From: Gallionellaceae bacterium
Lineage (GTDB): Bacteria; Pseudomonadota; Gammaproteobacteria; Burkholderiales; Thiobacillaceae
Assembly (NCBI GenBank): GCA_028714735.1
Contig: JAQTLU010000013.1
Location: forward strand, 1-64,000
Reading direction: 5' to 3'
Length of the DNA: 64,000 nucleotides
The notes beneath the pieces were generated by a model. It had not been told where the DNA came from and made no database searches. It saw nothing but the letters and a program-made list of their open reading frames with translations. Positions within the stretch are counted from its first letter, which is position 1, and each line of letters starts with the position of its first letter. The position numbers were made by a program, and so were the translations under genes. Shown here one piece after another: positions 54,306 to 64,000 of the stretch.

Positions 54306-56115
54306 AAAAGTAATCACACTGCCAAATTTGAGCTGCCCACTGTGGGTCTACCGCCTGTTTCCGTTCATGCGCTGGTGGCCCATGGTCGACAAGGCCACCA
54401 CCCAGTCCGACATGATGGCGGGGATCACCGGGGCCTTGATCGTGCTGCCCCAAGCGGTTGCCTTCGCCACCATCGCCGGCCTGCCGCCGGAATACGGCCT
54501 CTACGCTGCGATGACCCCGGCCATCGTCGCCGCCCTGTTCGGTTCCTCCTGGCATCTGGTGTCCGGTCCCACCACGGCGATCTCCATCGCGGTGTTCGCC
54601 TCGGTCAGTCCCTATGCCCATCCGGGCACGCCGGAATTCATCGGCCTGGTCCTGACCATGACCTTCCTGACCGGTCTGTTCCAGTTGGCTCTCGGCCTGG
54701 CGCGCATGGGGGTGCTGGTCAATTTCATTTCCCATACCGTGGTGATCGGTTTTACCGCCGGCGCCGCCCTGCTCATCGCGGGCAGCCAGATCAAGAACTT
54801 CTTCGGCCTGGATATCCCGCGCGGGACGCCCTTCTTCAAGGTGCTGGAACTGTTCGTCGAGCAGCTCGGCCATATCAATCCCTATGTCACGGCGGTAGCC
54901 GTGGTCACCCTGCTGTCCGGGATCGCAGTCAAGCGCTGGGCGCCCAAGGTGCCCTATATGATCGCCGCCATGATCGTCGGCAGCCTGGTTGCGCTCGGCA
55001 TCAATGCCGGATACGGCGTCGATGCGACCCACATCAAGACGGTCGGCGCCCTGCCGGCCGGACTGCCGCCCCTGTCGATGCCCGATTTCACCTTCCACGG
55101 CCTGTCCCAGATGATGTTCCCGGCGCTGATCATCACCATGCTGGCGCTGACCGAGGCAGTGTCGATCTCCCGTGCGGTGGCCGCCCGCTCCGGCCAGCAC
55201 ATCGACGGCAACCAGGAATTCATCGGCCAGGGCCTGTCCAACCTGGTCGGCAGTTTCTTCTCGGGCTATGCCGCATCCGGTTCCTTCAACCGCAGCGGCG
55301 TCAATTACGCTGCGGGCGCCAGGACGCCACTGGCGGCGGTGTTTGCCTCGGTATTCCTGGCCGTCATCCTGTTGCTGGTGGCGCCCCTGGCCGCCTATCT
55401 GCCGACCGCCGCGATGGCCGGCATCCTGTTCCTGGTCGCCTGGGGGCTGATCGATACCCACCACATCAGCGTGCTGCCGAAAGTCAGCCGCCAGGAAACG
55501 GTAGTGCTGTGGGTGACCCTGATCGGTACCCTGATCGACCTGGAAAAAGGCATCTTCTTCGGCATTGCGCTGTCCCTGGCGCTGTATCTGTACCGTACTT
55601 CGCGGCCGGCCATGGAGCCGGTGTTGCCGGATGCCCTGCCCAGCAGCGATCACTATTTCACGGTCGAAGACCAGAATGAGTGCCCGCAGATCCGCTTTGT
55701 CCGTCTGAACGGTTCGATCTTCTTCGGCGCCGTGACCCATCTGCAGCAGCAGATACAGCAAATGGAGGAGCGCGAGCCCGAACTCAAGCATCTGGTGATC
55801 GTGGCCAGCGGGATCAACTTCGTCGACCTGGCCGGTGCCGAATTCCTTGCCGAGCAGGCGCGGCACTGGCGCATGAAGGGCGGCGGTCTCTATTTCTACC
55901 GCATGAAGCCGGTCGTCGCCGAGATGCTGCAGAAGGGCGGCTACATGGACGACGTCAAGGAATACAACTTGTTCCCGGTCGGGGTTCGCCCGCTCGACGT
56001 CCTTACCGCCCGGCTGGATCAGAAAATCTGCGCCGGTTGCCCGCGCAAGGCTTTTTCCCGTTGCGACGGCGAGCATCTGGCAGTCGAGCCGACATGGCAC
56101 AAGGCTGCGGCCTGA
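54295..56115 (+). CDS. SulP anion transporter with STAS domain and Cys motif
   Basis: The 606-aa protein has a SulP membrane domain (about 1-430), a STAS domain (about 460-560) and the motif C579-x2-C582-x7-C590, followed by a short tail. It is very similar to the SulP part of the protein at 42502 but lacks USP domains. The chosen ATG aligns the N-terminus with that protein; no good ribosome site is seen. Substrate may be sulfate or bicarbonate. It lies 44 bp after the orphan regulator. Confidence 0.92.
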   Translation: MMLQKVITLPNLSCPLWVYRLFPFMRWWPMVDKATTQSDMMAGITGALIVLPQAVAFATIAGLPPEYGLYAAMTPAIVAALFGSSWHLVSGPTTAISIAVFASVSPYAHPGTPEFIGLVLTMTFLTGLFQLALGLARMGVLVNFISHTVVIGFTAGAALLIAGSQIKNFFGLDIPRGTPFFKVLELFVEQLGHINPYVTAVAVVTLLSGIAVKRWAPKVPYMIAAMIVGSLVALGINAGYGVDATHIKTVGALPAGLPPLSMPDFTFHGLSQMMFPALIITMLALTEAVSISRAVAARSGQHIDGNQEFIGQGLSNLVGSFFSGYAASGSFNRSGVNYAAGARTPLAAVFASVFLAVILLLVAPLAAYLPTAAMAGILFLVAWGLIDTHHISVLPKVSRQETVVLWVTLIGTLIDLEKGIFFGIALSLALYLYRTSRPAMEPVLPDALPSSDHYFTVEDQNECPQIRFVRLNGSIFFGAVTHLQQQIQQMEEREPELKHLVIVASGINFVDLAGAEFLAEQARHWRMKGGGLYFYRMKPVVAEMLQKGGYMDDVKEYNLFPVGVRPLDVLTARLDQKICAGCPRKAFSRCDGEHLAVEPTWHKAAA

Positions 56116-56139
56116 CCGATAGACAAGAAGGAAAATCAG

Positions 56140-56292
56140 ATGACCACGAAATCCATGGCAACCCCCCTTGCGCGCAAACCGGTCTTCCCGATTTTGCGGC
56201 GCGAACTGTACAAGTTTCTCCTGGCACTCGGTCTTGGCCAGGACGGCCCTGCAGGCAAACTGCCCGAGGACTTGATCACGCGGCGTGCCTGA
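56140..56292 (+). CDS. 50-aa protein between SulP and gamma-CA genes
   Basis: An ORF beginning MTTKSMATPLARKPVFPILR starts 24 bp after the SulP stop with AAGAAGGAAA seven bases before the ATG. It is basic in the first half, then has a short hydrophobic stretch LYKFLLALGLG and ends PEDLITRRA. I do not recognise it. The ribosome site and spacing support translation. Confidence 0.6.
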   Translation: MTTKSMATPLARKPVFPILRRELYKFLLALGLGQDGPAGKLPEDLITRRA

Positions 56293-56341
56293 TTCGCAAA
56301 CGGGGGCTGCTGTCCCTCCGGGGAGCAGGTAAAATCCCGCC

Positions 56342-56902
56342 ATGATCCGACGCAACCCCAACGGCGATATCCCCGTCATCCATGAAAGCGCCTTCGTCGA
56401 TCCCACCGCCATCCTGTGCGGCAAGGTGATCGTCGAGGCCAATGTATTCATCGGTCCCTATGCCGTGATCCGCGCCGACGAGGTGGACGACGATGGCGGC
56501 ATGGAGCCCATCGTGATCGGTGCCAACTCCAATATCCAGGACGGCGTCGTCATCCACTGCAAGGCGGGTGGTGGCGTCAATATCGGCGAGGGTGCCTCCA
56601 TCGCCCACCGTTCCATCGTCCACGGCCCCTGTGTGGTCGGCGACAACGTCTTCATCGGCTTCAACTCGGTGTTGTTCAACTGCGAGGTGGGCGAGGGTTC
56701 GGTGGTGCGTCACAACTCGGTCGTCGAGGGCTGTCACGTCCCGCCCGGCTTCCATATCCCCTCCACCACCAATATCCACTCCGACGCCGACTTGGCCAGG
56801 ATCGAACCGGTCACCCCCGATCAGGCCGGTTTCTCGGAAAGCGTGGCCCAGGCCAACAGCGAGCTGGTCAAGGGATACAAGCGGATACGCAACGAGTTCT
56901 AG
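56342..56902 (+). CDS. Gamma carbonic anhydrase-family hexapeptide protein
   Basis: The 186-aa protein is a left-handed beta-helix with hexapeptide repeats from about residue 18 to 135. The three zinc His of the gamma class are H72 (VVIHCKAG), H89 and H94 (SIAHRSIVHGP). This fits CamH-type gamma-CAs, though the activity of many family members is unproven. No signal peptide is present. It is the third carbonic anhydrase type in the window and lies downstream of a SulP gene. Confidence 0.85.
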   Translation: MIRRNPNGDIPVIHESAFVDPTAILCGKVIVEANVFIGPYAVIRADEVDDDGGMEPIVIGANSNIQDGVVIHCKAGGGVNIGEGASIAHRSIVHGPCVVGDNVFIGFNSVLFNCEVGEGSVVRHNSVVEGCHVPPGFHIPSTTNIHSDADLARIEPVTPDQAGFSESVAQANSELVKGYKRIRNEF

Positions 56903-57061
56903 GGCGGGTGAGGGTCGGCAGGCCTCCTGACCGTCCTGTCCATGGTCCGCCGCAGGCGATTGGGTTTGCGGCCGCTGCCGGAATCATTATTATGAGATGA
57001 CGGCTTCCACTCCGGCGGGGTGGAAAGTGCCTCGGACAGCTTGGACAGGTGCCTGTCGACA

Positions 57062-59044
57062 ATGAGATCGCGCTTCGTATCGATCCTGATGTTTTTCTGG
57101 CTGGCAGTGCTGGCGGCCTCACTGCTATGGAACTGGCATCAGGTGGATGTATCCGTCCGGGAACTGGCGCGTACCGTGGCGAAATCCCATTTTGAAAAAG
57201 ACCTGCTGTTCCGGCGCTGGGTGGCCATGCACGGCGGGGTTTATGTACCGCCGACGGCGGCAACGCCACCCAATCCGCACCTGGCTTTCCTCAAGGCGCG
57301 GGATGTGATCACCACGACCGGGCAAATGCTGACCCTGGTCAATCCGGCCTATATGACCCGTCAGGTCTATGAACTGGCTGCCAGCGAAAATGGTGTGCAA
57401 GGCCACATCACCAGCCTCAAGCCATTGCGCCCGGAAAACCGGCCCGATGCCTGGGAGCGGCAGGTGTTGCTGGCATTCGAGTCCGGCGCCAAGGAAATGG
57501 CCACGCTGGAAACCGTGGCCGGGCAACCTTACCTTCGGTACATGCACGGCATGATCACCGAGGCACCCTGCCTCAAGTGCCATGAGGCGCAAGGCTACAA
57601 GGTCGGCGATGTCCGCGGCGGCATCAGCGTGACGGTGCCCTTCGCCCCCTATGTCAGGATCGCCGAAGCCCAGCATCGGTCGTTGCTGCTGGGCCACCTG
57701 GGCATCGGCTTCCTGGGCTTGGCCGGCCTGTGGCTGGGCGGGAGCCGTCTGCGCCGCTCGGAAGAGCGGATGCAGCAATCCATCGACGATGCCGAACTGC
57801 TGGCGGCGAAGGAGGATTTGCTGTTGGCGAGCCTGGGCGAAGGCGTCTATGGCGTCGACCGTGGCGGCAAGTGCATCTTCATCAATCCTGCCGCGCTGGC
57901 CATGCTGGGGCTGGCCAAGGAGGCGGTGATCGGCCGGGACCAGCACGTGCTGTTCCACTCGCGCAGGTTGGACGGGGCGCCATATCCGCATGAGCAATGC
58001 CCCGTCTATCAGACCCTTCAGGACGGCCGCCTGCGCAAGACCGAGGATGCCTTCCTGCGCGATGATCAACTGTTCCCGGTGTACCTGTCGGTCACGCCCA
58101 TGCTGAATAACGACGCGATCGTGGGGGCCGTCGTGGTGTTCCAGGACCTCAGCGAGCGCAAGCAGGCCGAGCTGGAATACAAGACCATCCTTCAGACCGC
58201 CACCGACGGTTATCTGATCGTCGACGCCGAGGGGCGTTTCCTCGACTCCAACGACGCCTATTGCGCCATGCTGGGCTATGACAGGAGCGAGTTGCTGCGC
58301 ATGCGGGTCGTCGATGTCGATGCCATCGAGTCACCGGAGGAACAACGGCACCATACCGAGGAGATCCGTTCTCAGGGCCACGTCCTGTTCGAATCGCGGC
58401 ACCGGCGCAAGGACGGCCGCATCATCGATGTCGAGATCAGCGCAACCTACCTGGACATCAAGGGTGGGCTGCTGATCGCCTTCATCCGCGATATCAGCGA
58501 GCGCAAGCAGACCGAACAGCAGATCCGCCAGCTGGCCTATTACGACACCCTGACCAACCTGCCCAACCGCCGCCTGCTGCTGGATCGCTTCGACCATGCC
58601 TTGGTGCAGGCAAGGCGTTTCCAGCGCTCGCTGGCGGTCATGTTCCTGGACCTGGATCGCTTCAAGCAGGTCAACGATACCCTGGGTCACGAGGCTGGCG
58701 ACGAACTGCTCAAGCAGGTGGCGAAGCGCCTACTGGCCTGTGTGCGGGCGGGCGACACCGTGGCGCGGCCGGGTGGCGACGAGTTCGTCATCCTGCTGGC
58801 TGAAATCGCCCAGCCCCAGGATGCCGCACTGGTGGCGGAAAAGGTGCTCGCCTCGTTCGCCGAGCCGGTCCCGGTCCAGGGGAAGATGATCCGGATCACC
58901 ACCAGCATCGGCATCGCCGTGTATCCGATCAAGGGTCCGGACGATATCCAGGAACTGATGAAGAAGGCGGACCTGGCCATGTATGAGGCCAAGGAGGCCG
59001 GGCGCAACGGTTACCGCTTTTTTGACGAGGCCCCAGCGGCTTGA
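57062..59044 (+). CDS. Heme-binding sensor diguanylate cyclase (DUF3365-PAS-PAS-GGDEF)
   Basis: The 660-aa protein has a first membrane helix (about 4-25), a periplasmic Tll0287-like domain with the heme c motif CLKCH, a second helix (about 205-225), two PAS domains (about 250-375 and 380-495) and a GGDEF domain (YYDTLTNLPNRRLLLDRF, GGDEF). It probably makes cyclic di-GMP in response to a redox or gas signal. The ATG at 57062 leads into the first helix; a GTG at 57020 is an alternative. Confidence 0.88.
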   Translation: MRSRFVSILMFFWLAVLAASLLWNWHQVDVSVRELARTVAKSHFEKDLLFRRWVAMHGGVYVPPTAATPPNPHLAFLKARDVITTTGQMLTLVNPAYMTRQVYELAASENGVQGHITSLKPLRPENRPDAWERQVLLAFESGAKEMATLETVAGQPYLRYMHGMITEAPCLKCHEAQGYKVGDVRGGISVTVPFAPYVRIAEAQHRSLLLGHLGIGFLGLAGLWLGGSRLRRSEERMQQSIDDAELLAAKEDLLLASLGEGVYGVDRGGKCIFINPAALAMLGLAKEAVIGRDQHVLFHSRRLDGAPYPHEQCPVYQTLQDGRLRKTEDAFLRDDQLFPVYLSVTPMLNNDAIVGAVVVFQDLSERKQAELEYKTILQTATDGYLIVDAEGRFLDSNDAYCAMLGYDRSELLRMRVVDVDAIESPEEQRHHTEEIRSQGHVLFESRHRRKDGRIIDVEISATYLDIKGGLLIAFIRDISERKQTEQQIRQLAYYDTLTNLPNRRLLLDRFDHALVQARRFQRSLAVMFLDLDRFKQVNDTLGHEAGDELLKQVAKRLLACVRAGDTVARPGGDEFVILLAEIAQPQDAALVAEKVLASFAEPVPVQGKMIRITTSIGIAVYPIKGPDDIQELMKKADLAMYEAKEAGRNGYRFFDEAPAA

Positions 59045-59063
59045 ACCCCGGTCTTCGGGCTGC

Positions 59064-60451
59064 TCAATCGTTTTCGGTCTCGTAGCGCTTCAGCTTGCGC
59101 CACAGCGAGACCCGGTCGATGCCGAGTATCTGCGCCGCCAGGGTCTGATTGCTGTTGGTCTCCTTGAGCACCCACTGGATGTAGTCATGTTCCTGCTCCT
59201 CCAGGGTGGGCATGCGGCCTTCCTTCTTGCGGAAGGTCCGCAATGAAAGCTCGCGCAGGTCGTCGGGCAGATGACCGGGTTCCAGTTCGTGGCCGGAACT
59301 GAGTGCGACGGCCCGCTCGATGATGTTTTCCAGTTCGCGCACGTTGCCCGGGAAATCATAGGTCTTGAGCAGTTCGAGCACCTGGAGGTCGATCTCGCGG
59401 ACATCCTTGCGCATCAGGGCCGAGCACTTGTTGAGGAAGTGGTAGGCCAGCAGCGGGATGTCGTCCCGCCGTTCGCTGAGCGGGGGGATGTGCAGGTTGA
59501 CCACGTTGAGTCGGAAGTAGAGGTCCTGGCGAAAGCGACCGCTCTTGACCAGGTCGGGGACGTCGCGGTTGCTGGCTGAACAGACCCGGATGTCGACCTT
59601 GACCGGCTCGGTGCCGCCGAGGCGGAGCACCTCGCGTTCCTGGATCACCCGCAGCAGCTTGACCTGCATGGCGGTGGACATCTCGGTCACTTCGTCGAGG
59701 AACAGGGTGCCGCCATTGGCGGTTTCGATCAGGCCGGGCTTGCCGGTGGCGCCGGTGAAGGCGCCTTTCTCGTGGCCGAACAGTTCGTTGGCCAGCAGCT
59801 CCTCGTTGAAGGCGCCGCAGTTGACCGCGACGAAGCGGCCGTCGGGGCGGCCGCCGTGTTCATGCAGGTAGCGGGCGAACAGCTCCTTGCCGGTGCCGGA
59901 TTCGCCGGTGATCATGATGTTGCAGCCGGTGGGGGCGACCTGGCGGGCCATCTCCAGCAGCTTCTGCATGCGGGCGTCCTGGGTGATGATCCTGACCCGG
60001 CCCTGGAAACCGTCGAGCTGGTCGCGCAGGGCCTGGTTTTCCCGCTTGAGCCTGACCTTCTCAAGCGCTTCGGCGACCACCTGGCGCACCTCGTCCAGGC
60101 GATAGGGTTTGGCGATGTAGTGGAAGGCGCCGTCTCGCATGGCCTCGACGGCGGAGTCCAGGGTGGCATGGCCGGTGATCATGATCACCTCCGCATCCGG
60201 GACCAGTTCCCGGCTGCGCCTGAGCACCTGCATGCCGTCGATCTTGTCCATCTTGAGGTCGGTCAGCACCAGGTCGAAATGCTGTTTCTCCAGCAGGCCG
60301 AGCGCGTTGGCCCCGCTGGTGGTGGCGGTGACTTCGTGGCCTTCCTTCTTGAGCACGTGTTCAAGGTTGCGCAGGGCGACCCGTTCGTCGTCGACCACCA
60401 GCAGCCGGCCACTCAACCGGGTGTCATTGGCGCTACTGCTCTGGGGGGTGT

Positions 60452-60455
<4 letters not shown>
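59064..60455 (-). CDS. NtrC-family sigma-54 response regulator
   Basis: The 463-aa protein has a receiver ([13 protein letters not shown]), AAA+ domain with [12 protein letters not shown] and GAFTGA, and a C-terminal [18 protein letters not shown]. It shares most of its length and almost all of the recognition helix with the orphan regulator at 52898. Its ATG at 60455 overlaps the kinase stop (ATGA), and GGAG precedes it. The sigma-54 promoter at 62114 is the probable target. Confidence 0.95.
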
Positions 60456-61915
<1,460 letters not shown>

Positions 61916-61938
61916 GACGTAACAGTGTATCAGTGCAG

Positions 61939-61951
61939 TTGCATAATGCAA
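61939..61951. promoter_or_regulatory. Putative NtrC-type enhancer site, distal copy
   Basis: TTGCATAATGCAA is a perfect palindrome (TTGCAT-A-ATGCAA) about 195 bp upstream of the predicted sigma-54 start at 62140. It shares 11 of 13 bases with the proximal copy at 62035-62047. Confidence 0.65.
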
Positions 61952-62033
61952 TTATGCGAACAAATGCATTTCATAATAAGAACATAGGCATAGCTTCTCG
62001 ATTTGAATGCAGGGTCGGGGGCTGTGCAGGAAT

Positions 62034-62048
62034 ATTGCGAAATGCAAT
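62034..62048. promoter_or_regulatory. Putative NtrC-type enhancer site, proximal copy
   Basis: ATTGC-GAAAT-GCAAT has perfect 5-bp arms, centred about 99 bp upstream of the predicted start. Two copies at about -99 and -195 are typical of sigma-54 activator sites. Confidence 0.65.
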
Positions 62049-62113
62049 GTCCAGCCCCCGGCCATGTTGCCGGTCGGCATCGATGTCATTGAATATTAAC
62101 TATTAATACCCTT

Positions 62114-62130
62114 TGGTATGGTAATTGCTA
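62114..62130 (+). promoter_or_regulatory. Sigma-54 promoter of the USP-like/SulP operon
   Basis: TGGTATG-N4-TTGCTA has GG and GC ten bases apart and the TTGC of the -12 element intact. It lies 36 bp before the 62166 start. The divergent neighbours encode a sigma-54 regulator and kinase. Confidence 0.8.
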
Positions 62131-62165
62131 AGTGCTCACCCGTTTACCTTGTGCGCTAACCCACC

Positions 62166-62564
62166 ATGACCACGGCCGAACCTTATCGCAAGGTGTTGTT
62201 GGTATTGTCGTCGGATGTCCCCTCCGGACGTGTGCTGGATGCCGCCTGTGCCCTGTGCGACCGCATGGGCGCCGGTCTGGAGATCGTCGGCCTGGGCGAG
62301 GCCCTGTCTGCGGAACTGCTCGATGCCACGGTCAGGGAGGTCGCCCATTCGGGGCTGAGTTGCCGTGCGGTGGCAAAGCCGGACTGGGGCGTGGAGGACC
62401 TGGTCGACTGGGCGAACAGCCGTGCCTGTGTCGCGACGGTGATGCTGTCGGCTACGGCGAAGGGTGTCGCAACGGAAGAGGGTCAGGTCGATGCCGATGG
62501 CTGGCGTCGTTTGTCTTGTCCGCTGGTGGTGGTCGGACGGGAATCGATTGATGAACAGATGTGA
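62166..62564 (+). CDS. USP-like protein without the nucleotide-binding loop
   Basis: The 132-aa protein has a USP-like alpha/beta pattern (YRKVLLVLSSDVPSGRVLDA, RRLSCPLVVVGRES) but the Gly-rich ATP motif is replaced by ATVMLSATAKGVATE. It may therefore bind no ATP. It is the first gene after the sigma-54 promoter and precedes the SulP gene by six bases. This repeats the USP-SulP association seen at 42-45 kb. Confidence 0.75.
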   Translation: MTTAEPYRKVLLVLSSDVPSGRVLDAACALCDRMGAGLEIVGLGEALSAELLDATVREVAHSGLSCRAVAKPDWGVEDLVDWANSRACVATVMLSATAKGVATEEGQVDADGWRRLSCPLVVVGRESIDEQM

Positions 62565-62570
62565 GACGAA

Positions 62571-64000
62571 ATGAACGGACTGCACAGATACTTGCCCTTC
62601 CTGAACTGGTTTCCCCTCAAGGCCGATACGCTCAAGCCGGACTTCCTCGCCGGCATCACCGTCGCCCTGGTGCTGATTCCGCAATCGATGGCGTATGCCC
62701 AACTGGCCGGCATGCCGGCCTATTACGGTCTCTATGCGGCCTTCCTACCGGTGGCGATCGCCTCCATGTTCGGCTCGTCCAACTTCCTCGGCACCGGTCC
62801 GGTGGCCGTGGTGTCGCTGCTGACGGCATCCTCTCTGGCGCCGCTGGCCGCACCCGGCTCGGCACAGTTCATCGCCCTGGCCATCCTGCTCGCGCTGATG
62901 GTCGGCATCGTGCAGTTGTCGCTCGGCCTGTTCAAACTGGGCGTGGTGGTGAACTTCCTGTCGCATCCGGTCATCGTCGGCTTCACCAATGCGGCGGCGA
63001 TCATCATCGGCCTGTCCCAGGTGTCCAAGCTGTTCGGGGTCTCGATGGGGCGTTCGGAGAGCTTCATGAAGGACATCTGGGGCGTCGCCCTGCAACTGGG
63101 TGACACCCACCTGCCCACCCTGGCCATGGGCGCCCTGGCCATCGCCCTGATGTGGGCGGTGAAGAAATTCCGGCCCCAGTGGCCCGGCGTGCTGATCGCC
63201 GTGGTACTCACCACCACGCTGTCCTGGGCAATCGGCTTCGAGAAGAATACCGTCGGCAGGATCGACGAAGTGGCGGACCCGGAGGCCCGTACCCTGCTGG
63301 CCGAATTCGATCGCGCCGAGGGGCGCATCACCGAGCTGAACGCCCAGCTCAGCGAAAAGAATGCCCTGCTGGCCAAGGTGCACGACAACCAGGGCGAGTT
63401 CTCCCACGACGCCGCCACCATCAACTACGAGGTCGACCTGATCCGCCTGGAACTGCACGACCGCGAGAGCGAGAACCGCAAGCGCAACCGGGCCATCCGC
63501 AGCTACCTGTTCGAGCGGGTGCCGGCCAGCGCCAGCCAGCCGGCCAGGTTCTATCATGTCGGCAAGGTGCCGGCGGGCGAGCAATCCGACGGCAACCGCT
63601 GGCGCATCCGCAAGGTGGCCAGGGGCGAACTCAAGCTGGCCGGCGGCGGCGAGGTGGTCGGCAAGGTTCCCGAGGGCCTGCCGGCGATCCAGATGCCCAG
63701 CCTCAGCCTGGACGGGTTCGGCTCGTTGCTGGCCACCGCCATCATCATCTCCCTAGTCGGTTTCATGGAGGCGATCTCGATCGCCAAGGCGCTGGCCACC
63801 AAGGCCAAACAGAAGGTCGATCCGAACCAGGAACTGATCGGCCAGGGCCTGGCCAACATCGTCGGCGGCTTTACCCAGGCCTTCCCGGTGTCCGGCTCGT
63901 TCTCGCGTTCGGCGGTGAACTTCAACGCCGGGGCGAAGACCGGTTTCTCGGCGGTGATCACGGCCATCTTCGTGCTGATCACGCTGCTGTTCCTGACCCC
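62571..64000 (+). CDS. SulP anion transporter with an inserted coiled-coil-like domain (partial, C-terminus outside window)
   Basis: The visible 476 residues begin MNGLHRYLPFLNWFPLKADT and carry the SulP core (LVLIPQSMAYAQLAGMPAYY, GTGPVAVVSLL, NQELIGQGLANIVGGFTQAF). Between about residues 225 and 360 lies an insertion rich in Glu/Leu/Arg heptad-like sequence (EARTLLAEFDRAEGRITELN), followed by a beta-like stretch, before the usual VVGKVPEGLP. It differs clearly from the two other SulP proteins. The STAS end is cut off by the window. Confidence 0.9.
   Translation, partial: MNGLHRYLPFLNWFPLKADTLKPDFLAGITVALVLIPQSMAYAQLAGMPAYYGLYAAFLPVAIASMFGSSNFLGTGPVAVVSLLTASSLAPLAAPGSAQFIALAILLALMVGIVQLSLGLFKLGVVVNFLSHPVIVGFTNAAAIIIGLSQVSKLFGVSMGRSESFMKDIWGVALQLGDTHLPTLAMGALAIALMWAVKKFRPQWPGVLIAVVLTTTLSWAIGFEKNTVGRIDEVADPEARTLLAEFDRAEGRITELNAQLSEKNALLAKVHDNQGEFSHDAATINYEVDLIRLELHDRESENRKRNRAIRSYLFERVPASASQPARFYHVGKVPAGEQSDGNRWRIRKVARGELKLAGGGEVVGKVPEGLPAIQMPSLSLDGFGSLLATAIIISLVGFMEAISIAKALATKAKQKVDPNQELIGQGLANIVGGFTQAFPVSGSFSRSAVNFNAGAKTGFSAVITAIFVLITLLFLT

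Noticed and set aside
57044-57057. GACAGG-TG-CCTGTC inverted repeat as an operator of the diguanylate cyclase
   Set aside because: It lies four bases from the chosen start codon, is short, and no matching copy or regulator was found; it could also be coding if the GTG at 57020 is the real start.

Overview
The window is 64 kb of GC-rich, tightly packed chromosome from a chemolithoautotrophic, probably sulfur-oxidising betaproteobacterium. Gene content and order suggest Thiobacillaceae (Thiobacillus, Sulfuritortus or Annwoodia-like); this is an inference from gene families, not a database match. There are no phage, IS, CRISPR, rRNA or tRNA features, and no gene-free stretch above 300 bp.

Layout. 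Positions 1-6.3 kb hold housekeeping genes: DUF3079 (cut by the window edge), a RIO-type kinase overlapping ycaO, an aspartic protease-dut-coaBC run, radC and rpmB-rpmG. Positions 6.3-18.7 kb hold a frameshifted exported protein, a TPM-domain protein, an MscS channel/PLD nuclease/RsmB-type methyltransferase operon, nhaR divergent from htpX-TerC-YqhA-antiporter, and ppc. Positions 18.7-35.5 kb are the Calvin-cycle locus. A form IA RuBisCO operon (cbbL-cbbS-cbbQ-cbbO plus a small gene) and a form II gene (cbbM) each have a divergent cbbR. A second activase pair (cbbQ2-cbbO2) follows a FIST/HD-GYP signalling pair. Related palindromes lie in front of cbbL, cbbM and cbbQ2, suggesting common CbbR control.

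Positions 35.6-45.1 kb hold a membrane hemerythrin, a PsiE-like protein, a P-loop ATPase with metA, an NhaD antiporter and inorganic-carbon genes. The last group comprises a universal stress protein (USP) paired with a carbonic-anhydrase-like protein whose metal motif resembles carboxysomal CsoSCA, and a SulP-STAS-USP-USP transporter followed by a periplasmic alpha carbonic anhydrase. Positions 45.2-50.6 kb hold two Tat-exported Rieske proteins, an exported flavocytochrome-c-type flavoprotein and a two-component system. Hairpin terminators stand directly in front of several of these genes.

Positions 50.6-64 kb are built around sigma-54 control. A tandem USP, a TauE/SafE exporter and a 77-aa membrane protein sit behind a near-consensus sigma-54 promoter next to an orphan NtrC-type regulator. 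A second SulP transporter, a 50-aa ORF and a gamma carbonic anhydrase follow. After a heme-type diguanylate cyclase comes a second NtrC-type regulator with its kinase, divergent from another sigma-54 promoter that drives a USP-like protein and a third SulP transporter, which is truncated by the window end.

Taken together the window couples CO2 fixation (two RuBisCOs, two activase systems, PEP carboxylase) with CO2/bicarbonate handling (three carbonic anhydrase types, three SulP transporters) and periplasmic sulfur/electron chemistry. Carbon genes appear to be under CbbR, and anion and sulfur transport under sigma-54 two-component regulators.
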